DNA from: Clostridia bacterium
GTDB taxonomy: Bacteria > Bacillota > Clostridia > Oscillospirales > CAG-272
Direction of reading: 5' to 3'
Length of the DNA: 9,341 bases
NCBI GenBank assembly: GCA_017395715.1
Contig: JAFQNZ010000043.1
Span: 1 to 9,341, forward strand
Below the pieces are notes generated by a model, which was not told the DNA's origin, searched no databases, and saw only the letters and a list, made by a program, of their open reading frames with translations. Shown one piece after another: positions 1 through 5,688 of this stretch. Each line of letters begins with the position of its first letter. The stretch's first letter is position 1. Both the position numbers and the translations under genes were made by a program.

Positions 1-41
1 CCCCGAATCCGGGTAGAATTCTCACTTTGGAGGAAAGTAAA

Positions 42-485
42 ATGTCTTTTGCACTTTTGAATGTAAGCCCCACTTTTTTGAATGTTATTGAAATCATTAT
101 GCTCGTACTCATCGTTGTTGCCGCAGCCGTTCTGACGATTGCCGTTCTTCTTCAGAAGAGCAAAGGTCAGGGTATGTCGAGCGCCATTTCCGGCACCTCG
201 TCCGAAACCTATTACGGCAAGGGTAAGGGTGGCAGCCGCGAAAAGAAGCTCAACAAGCTCACCATGGTTCTCGCAATCTTCTTTGCCGTTGTTGTACTTG
301 CTTTCTGTATCATCCAGCCCTTTAAGGCAAGACTTGATCTTGGTAACACCGAAGATCTGATCACAGCAACCGCAGCAGACACCACCACTGCAGCACCCGA
401 AACCACCAAGGCTCCCACCGCTACCACAGCTCCTACCACTACCGCAGCTCCCGCACAGGGCGAAACTCCCACTACCACCGCGTAA
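42..485 (+). CDS. secG: Preprotein translocase subunit SecG with Thr/Ala/Pro-rich C-terminal tail
   Basis: SecG is the small auxiliary subunit of the SecYEG protein-export channel in the cytoplasmic membrane. The 147-residue product has the family architecture: a first membrane helix (about 15-37) running into LLQKSKGQGMSSAISG, a glycine-rich cytoplasmic loop with the typical YYGKGKGGSREKKLNKLT segment (about 57-74), and a second helix (about 75-92). The ATG at 42 is chosen because TGGAGGAAAG ends just upstream; a TTG at 27 lies inside that ribosome binding site and is not a credible start. Family members are usually 70-90 residues. Here about 40 extra residues (108-147) are almost entirely Thr, Ala and Pro. 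By known SecG topology both ends are extracytoplasmic, so this tail should face outward (inference). A strong terminator follows directly, so secG is last in its transcript. Its own promoter is not visible in the 41 upstream bases. Confidence 0.93.
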   Translation: MSFALLNVSPTFLNVIEIIMLVLIVVAAAVLTIAVLLQKSKGQGMSSAISGTSSETYYGKGKGGSREKKLNKLTMVLAIFFAVVVLAFCIIQPFKARLDLGNTEDLITATAADTTTAAPETTKAPTATTAPTTTAAPAQGETPTTTA

Positions 486-502
486 ATATTACATACCAAA
501 AG

Positions 503-527
503 CCGATGCAACCGCGTCGGTTTTTTT
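503..527 (+). terminator. Intrinsic terminator after secG
   Basis: A 7-bp stem CCGATGC (503-509) / GCGTCGG (514-520), with one T-G wobble and a four-base AACC loop, is followed at once by seven T residues and further T-rich sequence. It starts 17 bases after the secG stop codon, so it ends the secG transcript and insulates the next gene. Confidence 0.9.
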
Positions 528-536
528 ATTTTTCTC

Positions 537-565
537 TTGCCAAACACGCCCCTTTGTGTTATACT
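537..565 (+). promoter_or_regulatory. Sigma-A type promoter of the sugar isomerase gene
   Basis: TTGCCA (537-542) and TATACT (560-565) are separated by exactly 17 bases, close to the TTGACA/TATAAT consensus. Transcription would start near 572, leaving a leader of about 45 bases before the ATG at 618. The promoter lies immediately after the secG terminator, so the next gene is an independent transcription unit. Confidence 0.8.
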
Positions 566-582
566 GAAAAAAACGGAAAGGT

Positions 583-612
583 ATGCTTTCGCAGAAACGA
601 AAGCCACGGTAA
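583..612 (+). other. Possible nine-codon leader ORF upstream of the isomerase gene
   Basis: ATG at 583, just after a GGAAAGG stretch, opens a nine-codon frame (MLSQKRKPR) ending in TAA at 610-612, five bases before the isomerase ATG at 618. The isomerase start has no recognisable Shine-Dalgarno of its own, so translation could be coupled through this mini-ORF. The purine stretch sits only about 2 bases from the ATG, closer than ideal, and short ORFs arise by chance. This is a tentative call. Confidence 0.25.
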
Positions 613-617
613 TTCGT

Positions 618-1346
618 ATGACAAAACGCCCTTATTCCATTCAGCTTTACTCCCTGCGCGATACCACACCCCAGGATCTTGACGGCACCCTTGCCAAAGT
701 CAGCGCTCTTGGCTACAACGCAGTTGAATTTGCAGGCTTTTTCGGTCACACGCCCGAACAGATCTGCGATATGCTCACCCGCCACAACCTCGCAGTCAGC
801 GGCACACACTCGCCTTTTATCGATCTTGTCAATCATTACGAAGAAACAGTTGCTTATCACAAAGCGATCGGCAACAAGTTTTATATCATCCCCGGTGTTG
901 ATCTTTCCTCGCAGGAAAAAATCGATGCTTTTATCAATGTCGCCAATCCCCTTTGCGATAAACTCAAAGAAGACGGCATTACCCTCTGCTACCACAACCA
1001 CTCGCGTGAATTTCTCCCCAATGCCGACGGCTCTGTTCCTTATGAACAGCTCCTGTACCGTTCCAAAATCTCGCTTGAAGTGGACACCTTCTGGGCGTAT
1101 GTCGGCATGAAAGATCCCATCGCTCTCCTTGAGCGCGTGGGTGACCGCCTTACATTCATCCATATCAAAGACGGCTTGGCAAACGGCAAGGGCTTTCCGC
1201 TCGGCATGGGCGAAGCCCCTGTGAAAGAGGTTTACGATTGGGCTGTTGCACACAACATTCCCCTCGTTGTAGAAAGCGAAACCCTCTCCCCCGACGGCAT
1301 CACCGAAGCCAAAATCTGCATCGAATACTTGGCAACGCTTGAATAA
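618..1346 (+). CDS. Sugar phosphate isomerase/epimerase (xylose isomerase-like TIM barrel)
   Basis: The 242-residue protein belongs to the AP endonuclease 2 / xylose isomerase-like TIM-barrel superfamily, soluble metal-dependent enzymes that interconvert sugars or sugar phosphates. Typical metal and catalytic positions are visible: E37 in YNAVEFAG, H64 in SGTHSPF, H126 and H128 in CYHNHSREF, E154 and D156 in SLEVDTFWA, H182 and K184 in FIHIKDG, and E219 in LVVESE. The family is normally 240-290 residues, so this is a compact but complete member. The start is ATG 618. The reading frame remains open upstream to 537, but that stretch contains the promoter -35 and -10 and is probably not translated. 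The gene stands alone between its promoter and a shared terminator, with no sugar transporter or kinase nearby, so the substrate cannot be inferred. Confidence 0.88.
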   Translation: MTKRPYSIQLYSLRDTTPQDLDGTLAKVSALGYNAVEFAGFFGHTPEQICDMLTRHNLAVSGTHSPFIDLVNHYEETVAYHKAIGNKFYIIPGVDLSSQEKIDAFINVANPLCDKLKEDGITLCYHNHSREFLPNADGSVPYEQLLYRSKISLEVDTFWAYVGMKDPIALLERVGDRLTFIHIKDGLANGKGFPLGMGEAPVKEVYDWAVAHNIPLVVESETLSPDGITEAKICIEYLATLE

Positions 1347-1352
1347 AAATAA

Positions 1353-1376
1353 CCCCGACAGATTGAACTGTCGGGG
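1353..1376. terminator. Bidirectional terminator between the isomerase gene and hsp20
   Basis: A perfect 9-bp stem CCCCGACAG (1353-1361) / CTGTCGGGG (1368-1376) with a six-base loop lies between two convergent stop codons (1346 and 1387). Read on the plus strand it is followed by a TATTTGGTTTTTA stretch. On the minus strand it is followed by TTATTTTTATTC. It can therefore serve both genes and looks stronger for the minus strand. Confidence 0.9.
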
Positions 1377-1386
1377 TATTTGGTTT

Positions 1387-1815
1387 TTATCGAATTTCAA
1401 ATTCCTTCACTTCGGGTTTAATCGGCTTGGTTTTGGGTAAAATAATCGAAAGAACACCGTTTTCGTGTACAACCTCGATCGCTTCGGTATCAATACCCGA
1501 AAGCGTAAAGCTTCTTGTTACGCTGCCTGTACGGCGTTCGCGGCGAAGATACCGTACCGAATCGTCCTTTTCATCAACTTCGGCGTGCTCTGCCGAAACG
1601 GTGAGATACTTGCCTTCAAGAGATACCTTGATCTCTTCTTTTTTGAAACCGGGGAGCTCCATGTCCAGACGGTAGCTGTCGCCGGTATCGAGAATATCGG
1701 TAGCAAAAACCGACGGTTCATGTTCAAAAAACGCTTTCTCCATGCGATCAAAATCGCGGAAAAGGTCAGAAAAAACGGGTGCTGTTCTGTGTGTCATGGG
1801 TGTTAAAAACATCAT
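1387..1815 (-). CDS. hsp20: Small heat shock protein, Hsp20/alpha-crystallin family
   Basis: This ATP-independent cytoplasmic holdase binds unfolding proteins during stress and hands them to DnaK- or GroEL-type refolding systems. The 142-residue product has a short N-terminal arm with DLFRDFDRMEKAFF (17-30), then the alpha-crystallin domain from about 36. Landmarks are DMELPGFKKEEIKVSLEGKY (51-70), the RRERRTGSVTRSFTL stretch (91-105) and the hallmark ENGVLSIILPK (118-128). The C-terminus ends EFEIR, where many relatives carry an I-x-I motif; here it reads F-E-I. Two adjacent ATGs exist at 1815 and 1812. The strong AAGGAGG (1826-1820, minus strand) is 4 bases from the first and 7 from the second, so translation may well begin at 1812. 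A CIRCE operator lies in the leader, predicting HrcA-controlled heat induction. Confidence 0.95.
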   Translation of the reverse strand: MMFLTPMTHRTAPVFSDLFRDFDRMEKAFFEHEPSVFATDILDTGDSYRLDMELPGFKKEEIKVSLEGKYLTVSAEHAEVDEKDDSVRYLRRERRTGSVTRSFTLSGIDTEAIEVVHENGVLSIILPKTKPIKPEVKEFEIR

Positions 1816-1871
1816 ATTACCTCCTTGGCTGATTGCCTATATCAATATTGTTGTCGGTTGAGTGGCAGATG

Positions 1872-1898
1872 TTAGCACTCTTTACTTGTGAGTGCTTA
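1872..1898 (-). promoter_or_regulatory. CIRCE operator (HrcA binding site) for hsp20
   Basis: TTAGCACTC (1872-1880), a nine-base spacer, then GAGTGCTTA (1890-1898). This matches the CIRCE consensus TTAGCACTC-N9-GAGTGCTAA at 17 of 18 arm positions. It sits about 57 bases upstream of the hsp20 start and just downstream of the predicted transcription start, the usual location for HrcA repression of groE/dnaK-class heat-shock genes. Confidence 0.95.
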
Positions 1899-1912
1899 TC
1901 TTCTGTGCTTTT

Positions 1913-1941
1913 ATCCTACCATATATTTGTGAACATATCAC
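1913..1941 (-). promoter_or_regulatory. Probable hsp20 promoter (extended -10)
   Basis: Read on the minus strand, GTGATA (1941-1936) and TGG-TAGGAT (-10 at 1918-1913) are separated by 17 bases; each hexamer matches four of six consensus positions and the -10 has an upstream TG. Transcription would start near 1906, placing the CIRCE element in the first bases of the transcript. The hexamers are imperfect, so exact placement is uncertain. Confidence 0.45.
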
Positions 1942-1968
1942 CATTTTTTTGTTTCTAAATTGTAAACA

Positions 1969-1995
1969 TCAGCATCCGTCGCAATCGAGTGCTAA
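1969..1995. promoter_or_regulatory. Second, degenerate CIRCE-like site
   Basis: A perfect right arm GAGTGCTAA (1987-1995) is preceded, at the canonical nine-base spacing, by TCAGCATCC (1969-1977), which matches TTAGCACTC at 6 of 9 positions. It lies 70 bases from the first CIRCE and about 94 bases upstream of the glmM -35. It may be a weak auxiliary HrcA site or a decayed one. On the minus strand a weak promoter-like pair (TTGGCA, 17 bases, TGGATT) precedes it. Confidence 0.5.
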
Positions 1996-2088
1996 AAATC
2001 AATCCAAACAACAGCAAGCATCTTGCCAAAAATAGCATTCATCCCACTCGTCTGCTTTTATCAAAAAAACGCTCAAACCAACACAGGA

Positions 2089-2117
2089 TTGACAAAAAAC
2101 AAGAATCACTATATAAT
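2089..2117 (+). promoter_or_regulatory. Perfect consensus sigma-A promoter of glmM-glmS
   Basis: TTGACA (2089-2094) and TATAAT (2112-2117) are both exact consensus and separated by 17 bases. Transcription would start near 2124, giving a 5' leader of only about 43 bases. That is too short for a riboswitch and suggests strong, largely constitutive expression of the amino-sugar operon. Confidence 0.95.
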
Positions 2118-2166
2118 GGTAAAAAATATGGAATTTTTTACTACTCTTCATTAAGGAGTCAACATC

Positions 2167-3510
2167 ATGGGCAAATACTTCGGTACAGACGGCTTTCGCG
2201 GCGAAGCCAATGTCACTCTCACCGCCGACCACGCTTTCCGCATCGGACGCTATATCGGCTATCTTTTTTCCAAAGACCACACCTGCCGCGTGGTGATCGG
2301 CAAAGACACCCGTCGTTCGAGCTATATGTTTGAATATGCGCTCGTTGCGGGACTCACCGCATCGGGTGCAGAAGCGTATCTTCTCCACGTTACCACCACC
2401 CCCTCGGTCGCTTACGTTGTGCGTGCAGACGGATTTGACTGCGGCATTATGATCTCAGCAAGCCACAATCCCTATTACGACAACGGCATTAAGCTGATTT
2501 CCGCTTCGGGCGAAAAAATGGGGGAGGACATTACCGACGAGATCGAAGCCTATCTCGACGGCAACCGCCCCGAGCCGCCACTTGCACACAGAGAAAAAAT
2601 CGGCGCCACCTTCGACTATTCTTCGGGCAGAAACCGCTATATCGGCTATCTCATCTCGCTTGCCACACGCTCCTTCAAGAACCTTTCGATCGGTCTTGAC
2701 TGCGCCAACGGCAGCGCGTGGAATATTGCAAGATCGGTCTTTGAGGCACTCGGCGCCAAGACCTACACCATCCACAATGAGCCAAACGGTTTGAATATCA
2801 ACACAAATTGCGGCTCAACCCACATCGAATCGCTTTCCGCGCTCGTCAAAGAAAAGAATCTCGACGTTGGTTTCGCCTTTGACGGTGATGCCGACCGTTG
2901 CCTTGCGGTGGATAACACAGGCCGCGTCATTTCGGGCGACCGGATTCTCTACCTTTGCGGCAAATACATGAAAGAGCGCGGCGAACTTGCAGGCAACACC
3001 GTCGTGACCACCGTGATGAGCAACATCGGTCTTTACAAAGCGCTTGAACATATCGGCATCGACACAGTCAAAACCGCAGTGGGAGACCGCTTTGTGTATG
3101 AAGCTATGCAGCAAAACGGCTACCGTCTTGGCGGCGAAGAATCGGGACACATCATTTTCGGCAAATACGCCACCACAGGCGACGGCATTCTCACAGCCCT
3201 CAAGATCGTGGAGGTGATGCTTGAACGCAAGGAAACACTTTCCCGTCTTGCCGACGAAGTTACCATTTATCCTCAGTTGCTCAAGAATGTCCGCGTGCGT
3301 GACAAAAACCAAGTCCTCGCCTCCCCTGCCCTTGCCGAAATCATCGCCAAAGAAGAAGCACGTCTTGGAGATAGCGGCAGAATCCTTGTGCGCGCCAGCG
3401 GCACAGAGCCTGTTGTGCGCGTTATGGCAGAGGCCGAAAGTACCGAGCTTTGCGAAAGCGTTGTGAGCAACATCGTCGCCGTTCTTTCCAATATCGAATC
3501 GAACGAATAA
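2167..3510 (+). CDS. glmM: Phosphoglucosamine mutase
   Basis: GlmM converts glucosamine-6-phosphate to glucosamine-1-phosphate, the step before GlmU makes UDP-GlcNAc for peptidoglycan and other envelope polymers; it acts in the cytoplasm. The 447-residue length is normal for the family. All four active-site signatures of the alpha-D-phosphohexomutase fold are present: GTDGFRG at the N-terminus (6-12), the phosphoserine loop SASHNP (97-102, with S99 the expected phosphorylated residue), the Mg-binding loop DGDADR (239-244), and the sugar-binding loop GGEESGH (322-328). The C-terminal phosphate-binding RASGTEPVVRV (409-419) is also present. AAGGAG at 2153-2158, eight bases before the ATG, supports the start. 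glmS follows after 10 bases, so the two are almost certainly co-transcribed and co-regulated. Confidence 0.97.
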   Translation: MGKYFGTDGFRGEANVTLTADHAFRIGRYIGYLFSKDHTCRVVIGKDTRRSSYMFEYALVAGLTASGAEAYLLHVTTTPSVAYVVRADGFDCGIMISASHNPYYDNGIKLISASGEKMGEDITDEIEAYLDGNRPEPPLAHREKIGATFDYSSGRNRYIGYLISLATRSFKNLSIGLDCANGSAWNIARSVFEALGAKTYTIHNEPNGLNINTNCGSTHIESLSALVKEKNLDVGFAFDGDADRCLAVDNTGRVISGDRILYLCGKYMKERGELAGNTVVTTVMSNIGLYKALEHIGIDTVKTAVGDRFVYEAMQQNGYRLGGEESGHIIFGKYATTGDGILTALKIVEVMLERKETLSRLADEVTIYPQLLKNVRVRDKNQVLASPALAEIIAKEEARLGDSGRILVRASGTEPVVRVMAEAESTELCESVVSNIVAVLSNIESNE

Positions 3511-3520
3511 AGGAGACTTT

Positions 3521-5353
3521 ATGTGCGGAATTGTAGGATATATCGGCGACTCGCTTGCCGCCCCCATCCTGATCGATGGACTGAAGAAATTAGAATACCG
3601 CGGTTATGACTCAGCCGGTATCGCGGTGTTCGGTGAGAAAAATCACATCAACATCATCAAAACCCAAGGACGTCTATCAGCACTTGAACAACTTGTTTCA
3701 AGTGAAAATCCCCAAGGCACAATCGGCATCGGTCACACCCGCTGGGCAACCCACGGAGAGCCGAATATCCCGAACGCGCATCCGCATTTCAACGAGAGTA
3801 AAACCATCGCCGTGGTACACAACGGCATCATTGAAAATCACAACAAGCTCCGCGACCGTCTCACCGCGCGCGGCTACCGCTTTATTTCCCATACCGACAC
3901 CGAAGTGGTAGCGCATTTGCTTGACTATTATTATAAAAAAGAAAAAAATCCGCAAAAAGCCATCAGCATGGCACTCACCCGCATTGAAGGCTCGTATGCC
4001 TTCGGCATTCTCTTTGCCGATGAGCGGGACACCGTCTTTGCCGCCAGAAAAGACAGCCCGCTTGCCGTGGGTCTTGGTGAAAATGAGAACTTCATTGCCT
4101 CCGATGCCCCTGCGATTCTGAAACACACGCGCGACGTCATGTATATCGGCAACCACGAGATCGCCGTCATCCAAAAAGACAGCGTCAAGGTCTATAACCT
4201 CGACCTTGAAGAGACAGAAAAAGAAACAGTCCGCATCGAATGGGATGTCGAAGCCGCCGAAAAGAACGGCTTTGAGCATTTCATGCTCAAAGAAATTTAT
4301 GAACAGCCCGCCGCCATCCGCGACACCGTTTCTCCGCGCATCATCGGCGGCAATATCCCGCTTGATGAGCTTGGGCTTTCGGAAAACGCCATCAAATCAC
4401 TTCGCAAAATCCACATCGTAGCCTGCGGCTCGGCGTACCACGCAGGGGTTGTGGGCAAATACGTCATCGAAAAACTCGCACGCATTCCGGTGGAAGTGGA
4501 CCTTGCCAGCGAATTTCGCTATCGCAAGCCGATTTTAGAAGACAATTCGGTTTGCATCGCCATCAGCCAATCGGGAGAAACGGCAGATACCCTCGCCGCC
4601 CTTCGCGAAGCAAAGCGCCAAGGGCTTTTCACAGTCGCCATCGTCAATGTGATCGGCAGTACCATTGCGCGCGAAGCGGACAGCGTGATCTACACCCACG
4701 CAGGCCCCGAAATCTCGGTTGCCACCACCAAAGCTTACAGCGCGCAGATCGCCACCGCCTATCTTGTGGCGCTTCGCTTAGCTCTTGTGCGCAGTACGGT
4801 CACCAAGGAACGCTTTGCCGAATACGTCAAAGCGCTTGAAAGCATTCCCGATAAAATTGCCGAACTCCTGAGCGATAAAGAAAGCATCCAACACTACGCC
4901 ATAGAATGCGCGGGGGAAAAGGATATTTTCTTCATCGGCAGGGGGATTGACTACGCCGCCGCTTTGGAGGGCTCTTTGAAGCTCAAGGAGATTTCCTATA
5001 TCCACTCGGAGGCTTACGCCGCAGGCGAACTCAAACACGGTACAATCTCGCTTGTGGAAGACGGCACGCTTGTGGTCTCTCTTGCCACACAGCCCGATTT
5101 GTATGAAAAGACAGTTTCCAACACCGCCGAGGTCACTTGCCGCGGTGCGGATGTCTTTGCGCTCACCTTCCAAGACAATCCCGCGCTTTTGCAAAATGCG
5201 GCATTTTCGGTGATCCTGCCCGAGATTGATCCTCTCTTTTCCGCATCCCTCTCGGTCGTACCGCTTCAGCTGTTTGCCTATTACGTCTCACTTGCCAAGG
5301 GTCTTGACGTGGATAAACCCCGCAACCTTGCCAAATCGGTCACAGTTGAATAA
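3521..5353 (+). CDS. glmS: Glutamine-fructose-6-phosphate aminotransferase (isomerizing)
   Basis: GlmS makes glucosamine-6-phosphate from fructose-6-phosphate and glutamine, the committed step of amino-sugar synthesis, in the cytoplasm. The 610-residue protein is full length. The N-terminal glutaminase domain (2 to about 225) begins MCGIVGYIG with nucleophile Cys2 and carries HTRWATHG (72-79), HNG (100-102) and SHTDTE (123-128). Two SIS sugar-isomerase domains follow: ACGSAYHAG (301-309) and ISQSGETADT (348-357) in the first, then GRGIDYAAALEGSLKLKE (473-490) and HSEAYAAGELKHG (495-507) in the second. The conserved C-terminal tail DKPRNLAKSVTVE (598-610) is intact. AAAGGAG overlaps the glmM stop and lies 5 bases before the ATG. 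No glmS ribozyme can fit in the 10-base gap, so glucosamine-6-phosphate feedback through that RNA is absent here. Confidence 0.98.
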   Translation: MCGIVGYIGDSLAAPILIDGLKKLEYRGYDSAGIAVFGEKNHINIIKTQGRLSALEQLVSSENPQGTIGIGHTRWATHGEPNIPNAHPHFNESKTIAVVHNGIIENHNKLRDRLTARGYRFISHTDTEVVAHLLDYYYKKEKNPQKAISMALTRIEGSYAFGILFADERDTVFAARKDSPLAVGLGENENFIASDAPAILKHTRDVMYIGNHEIAVIQKDSVKVYNLDLEETEKETVRIEWDVEAAEKNGFEHFMLKEIYEQPAAIRDTVSPRIIGGNIPLDELGLSENAIKSLRKIHIVACGSAYHAGVVGKYVIEKLARIPVEVDLASEFRYRKPILEDNSVCIAISQSGETADTLAALREAKRQGLFTVAIVNVIGSTIAREADSVIYTHAGPEISVATTKAYSAQIATAYLVALRLALVRSTVTKERFAEYVKALESIPDKIAELLSDKESIQHYAIECAGEKDIFFIGRGIDYAAALEGSLKLKEISYIHSEAYAAGELKHGTISLVEDGTLVVSLATQPDLYEKTVSNTAEVTCRGADVFALTFQDNPALLQNAAFSVILPEIDPLFSASLSVVPLQLFAYYVSLAKGLDVDKPRNLAKSVTVE

Positions 5354-5377
5354 AAAGCCATGTCACATAATACAGTT

Positions 5378-5523
5378 GATATTTTACGAGATCCCGCCTT
5401 CGCTTTCGCTCGGCGCTGCTCCGCAGTTCGATTCCGACTGCCCGTGTCATCCTGAGCGAAGTCGAACCGTCAGGTGAAGCGGGATCTCGGGCAGTCTACA
5501 CTCAGGATGACACGTAAAATATC
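5378..5523. repeat. Mosaic inverted-repeat element (REP/MITE-like) between glmS and the transporter gene
   Basis: This 146-base block is bounded by perfect 11-base terminal inverted repeats, GATATTTTACG (5378-5388) and CGTAAAATATC (5513-5523). Inside are further perfect inverted pairs: CGAGATCCCGC (5387-5397) with GCGGGATCTCG (5479-5489), GTGTCATCCTGAG (5444-5456) with CTCAGGATGACAC (5501-5513), and GACTGCCCG (5436-5444) with CGGGCAGTC (5488-5496). Some pairings overlap and are mutually exclusive, so alternative folds are possible. It carries no credible gene. The GTGTCATCCTGAGCGAAGTC motif resembles palindromic intergenic repeats seen widely in bacterial genomes (from memory, not searched). 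No clear target-site duplication is visible. It could be a non-autonomous mobile element or a REP-like cluster. Confidence 0.7.
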
Positions 5524-5566
5524 TGCCGCGCACTGCGACGAAAACGAAAAAAACAACAAATTTCAA

Positions 5567-5598
5567 AGAAAAAAGCTCTTTTTCAGGGGCTTTTTTCT
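5567..5598 (+). terminator. Terminator-like hairpin upstream of the NSS transporter promoter
   Basis: AGAAAAAAGC (5567-5576) pairs perfectly with GCTTTTTTCT (5589-5598). Two further pairs extend the stem inward (T5577-G5588 and C5578-G5587), leaving an eight-base loop. The A-tract, short GC core and T-tract give it the shape of a bidirectional intrinsic terminator. It is about 213 bases after the glmS stop and 19 bases before the next -35, so it would block glmS read-through into the transporter operon. The GC core is short, so efficiency is uncertain. Confidence 0.55.
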
Positions 5599-5617
5599 GA
5601 TTTCGGGCAAAAAATTC

Positions 5618-5646
5618 TTGACGGCAAAAAACTTTCGTGCTATAAT
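5618..5646 (+). promoter_or_regulatory. Strong extended -10 promoter of the transporter operon
   Basis: TTGACG (5618-5623) and TATAAT (5641-5646) are separated by 17 bases, and TGC directly before TATAAT makes an extended -10. The predicted start near 5653 leaves a leader of about 36 bases before the ATG at 5689. No riboswitch or attenuator structure fits in that space. Confidence 0.9.
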
Positions 5647-5688
5647 GGCAAAGCATAAATCAGTATTACATACGCTTTCGGAGGAATT

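Noticed and set aside
1..26. CCCCGAATCCGGG at the left edge as the 3' end of a tRNA
   Set aside because: It lacks the conserved TT of the T-loop at the right place and there is no CCA or matching acceptor; at most it is a 4-bp hairpin. TAGAAT at 14-19 could be a -10 for secG, but its -35 would fall outside the window.
489..1400. 303-codon open frame on the minus strand opposite the isomerase gene
   Set aside because: It is antisense to a gene with clear catalytic motifs and its own promoter, crosses two terminators, and its translation resembles no family. Long antisense frames are a by-product of codon use here.
2014..2026. Small hairpin GCAAG-CAT-CTTGC between the second CIRCE-like site and the glmM promoter
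   Set aside because: The stem is only 5 bp with a three-base loop and there is no T-tract, so it is neither a terminator nor a recognisable operator.
2815..3567. 250-codon minus-strand frame opposite glmM
   Set aside because: glmM has every active-site motif; the antisense translation is compositionally odd and unrecognisable.
5647..5688. Riboswitch or attenuator in the transporter leader
   Set aside because: The leader is about 36 bases with no meaningful pairing, too short for known amino-acid riboswitches.
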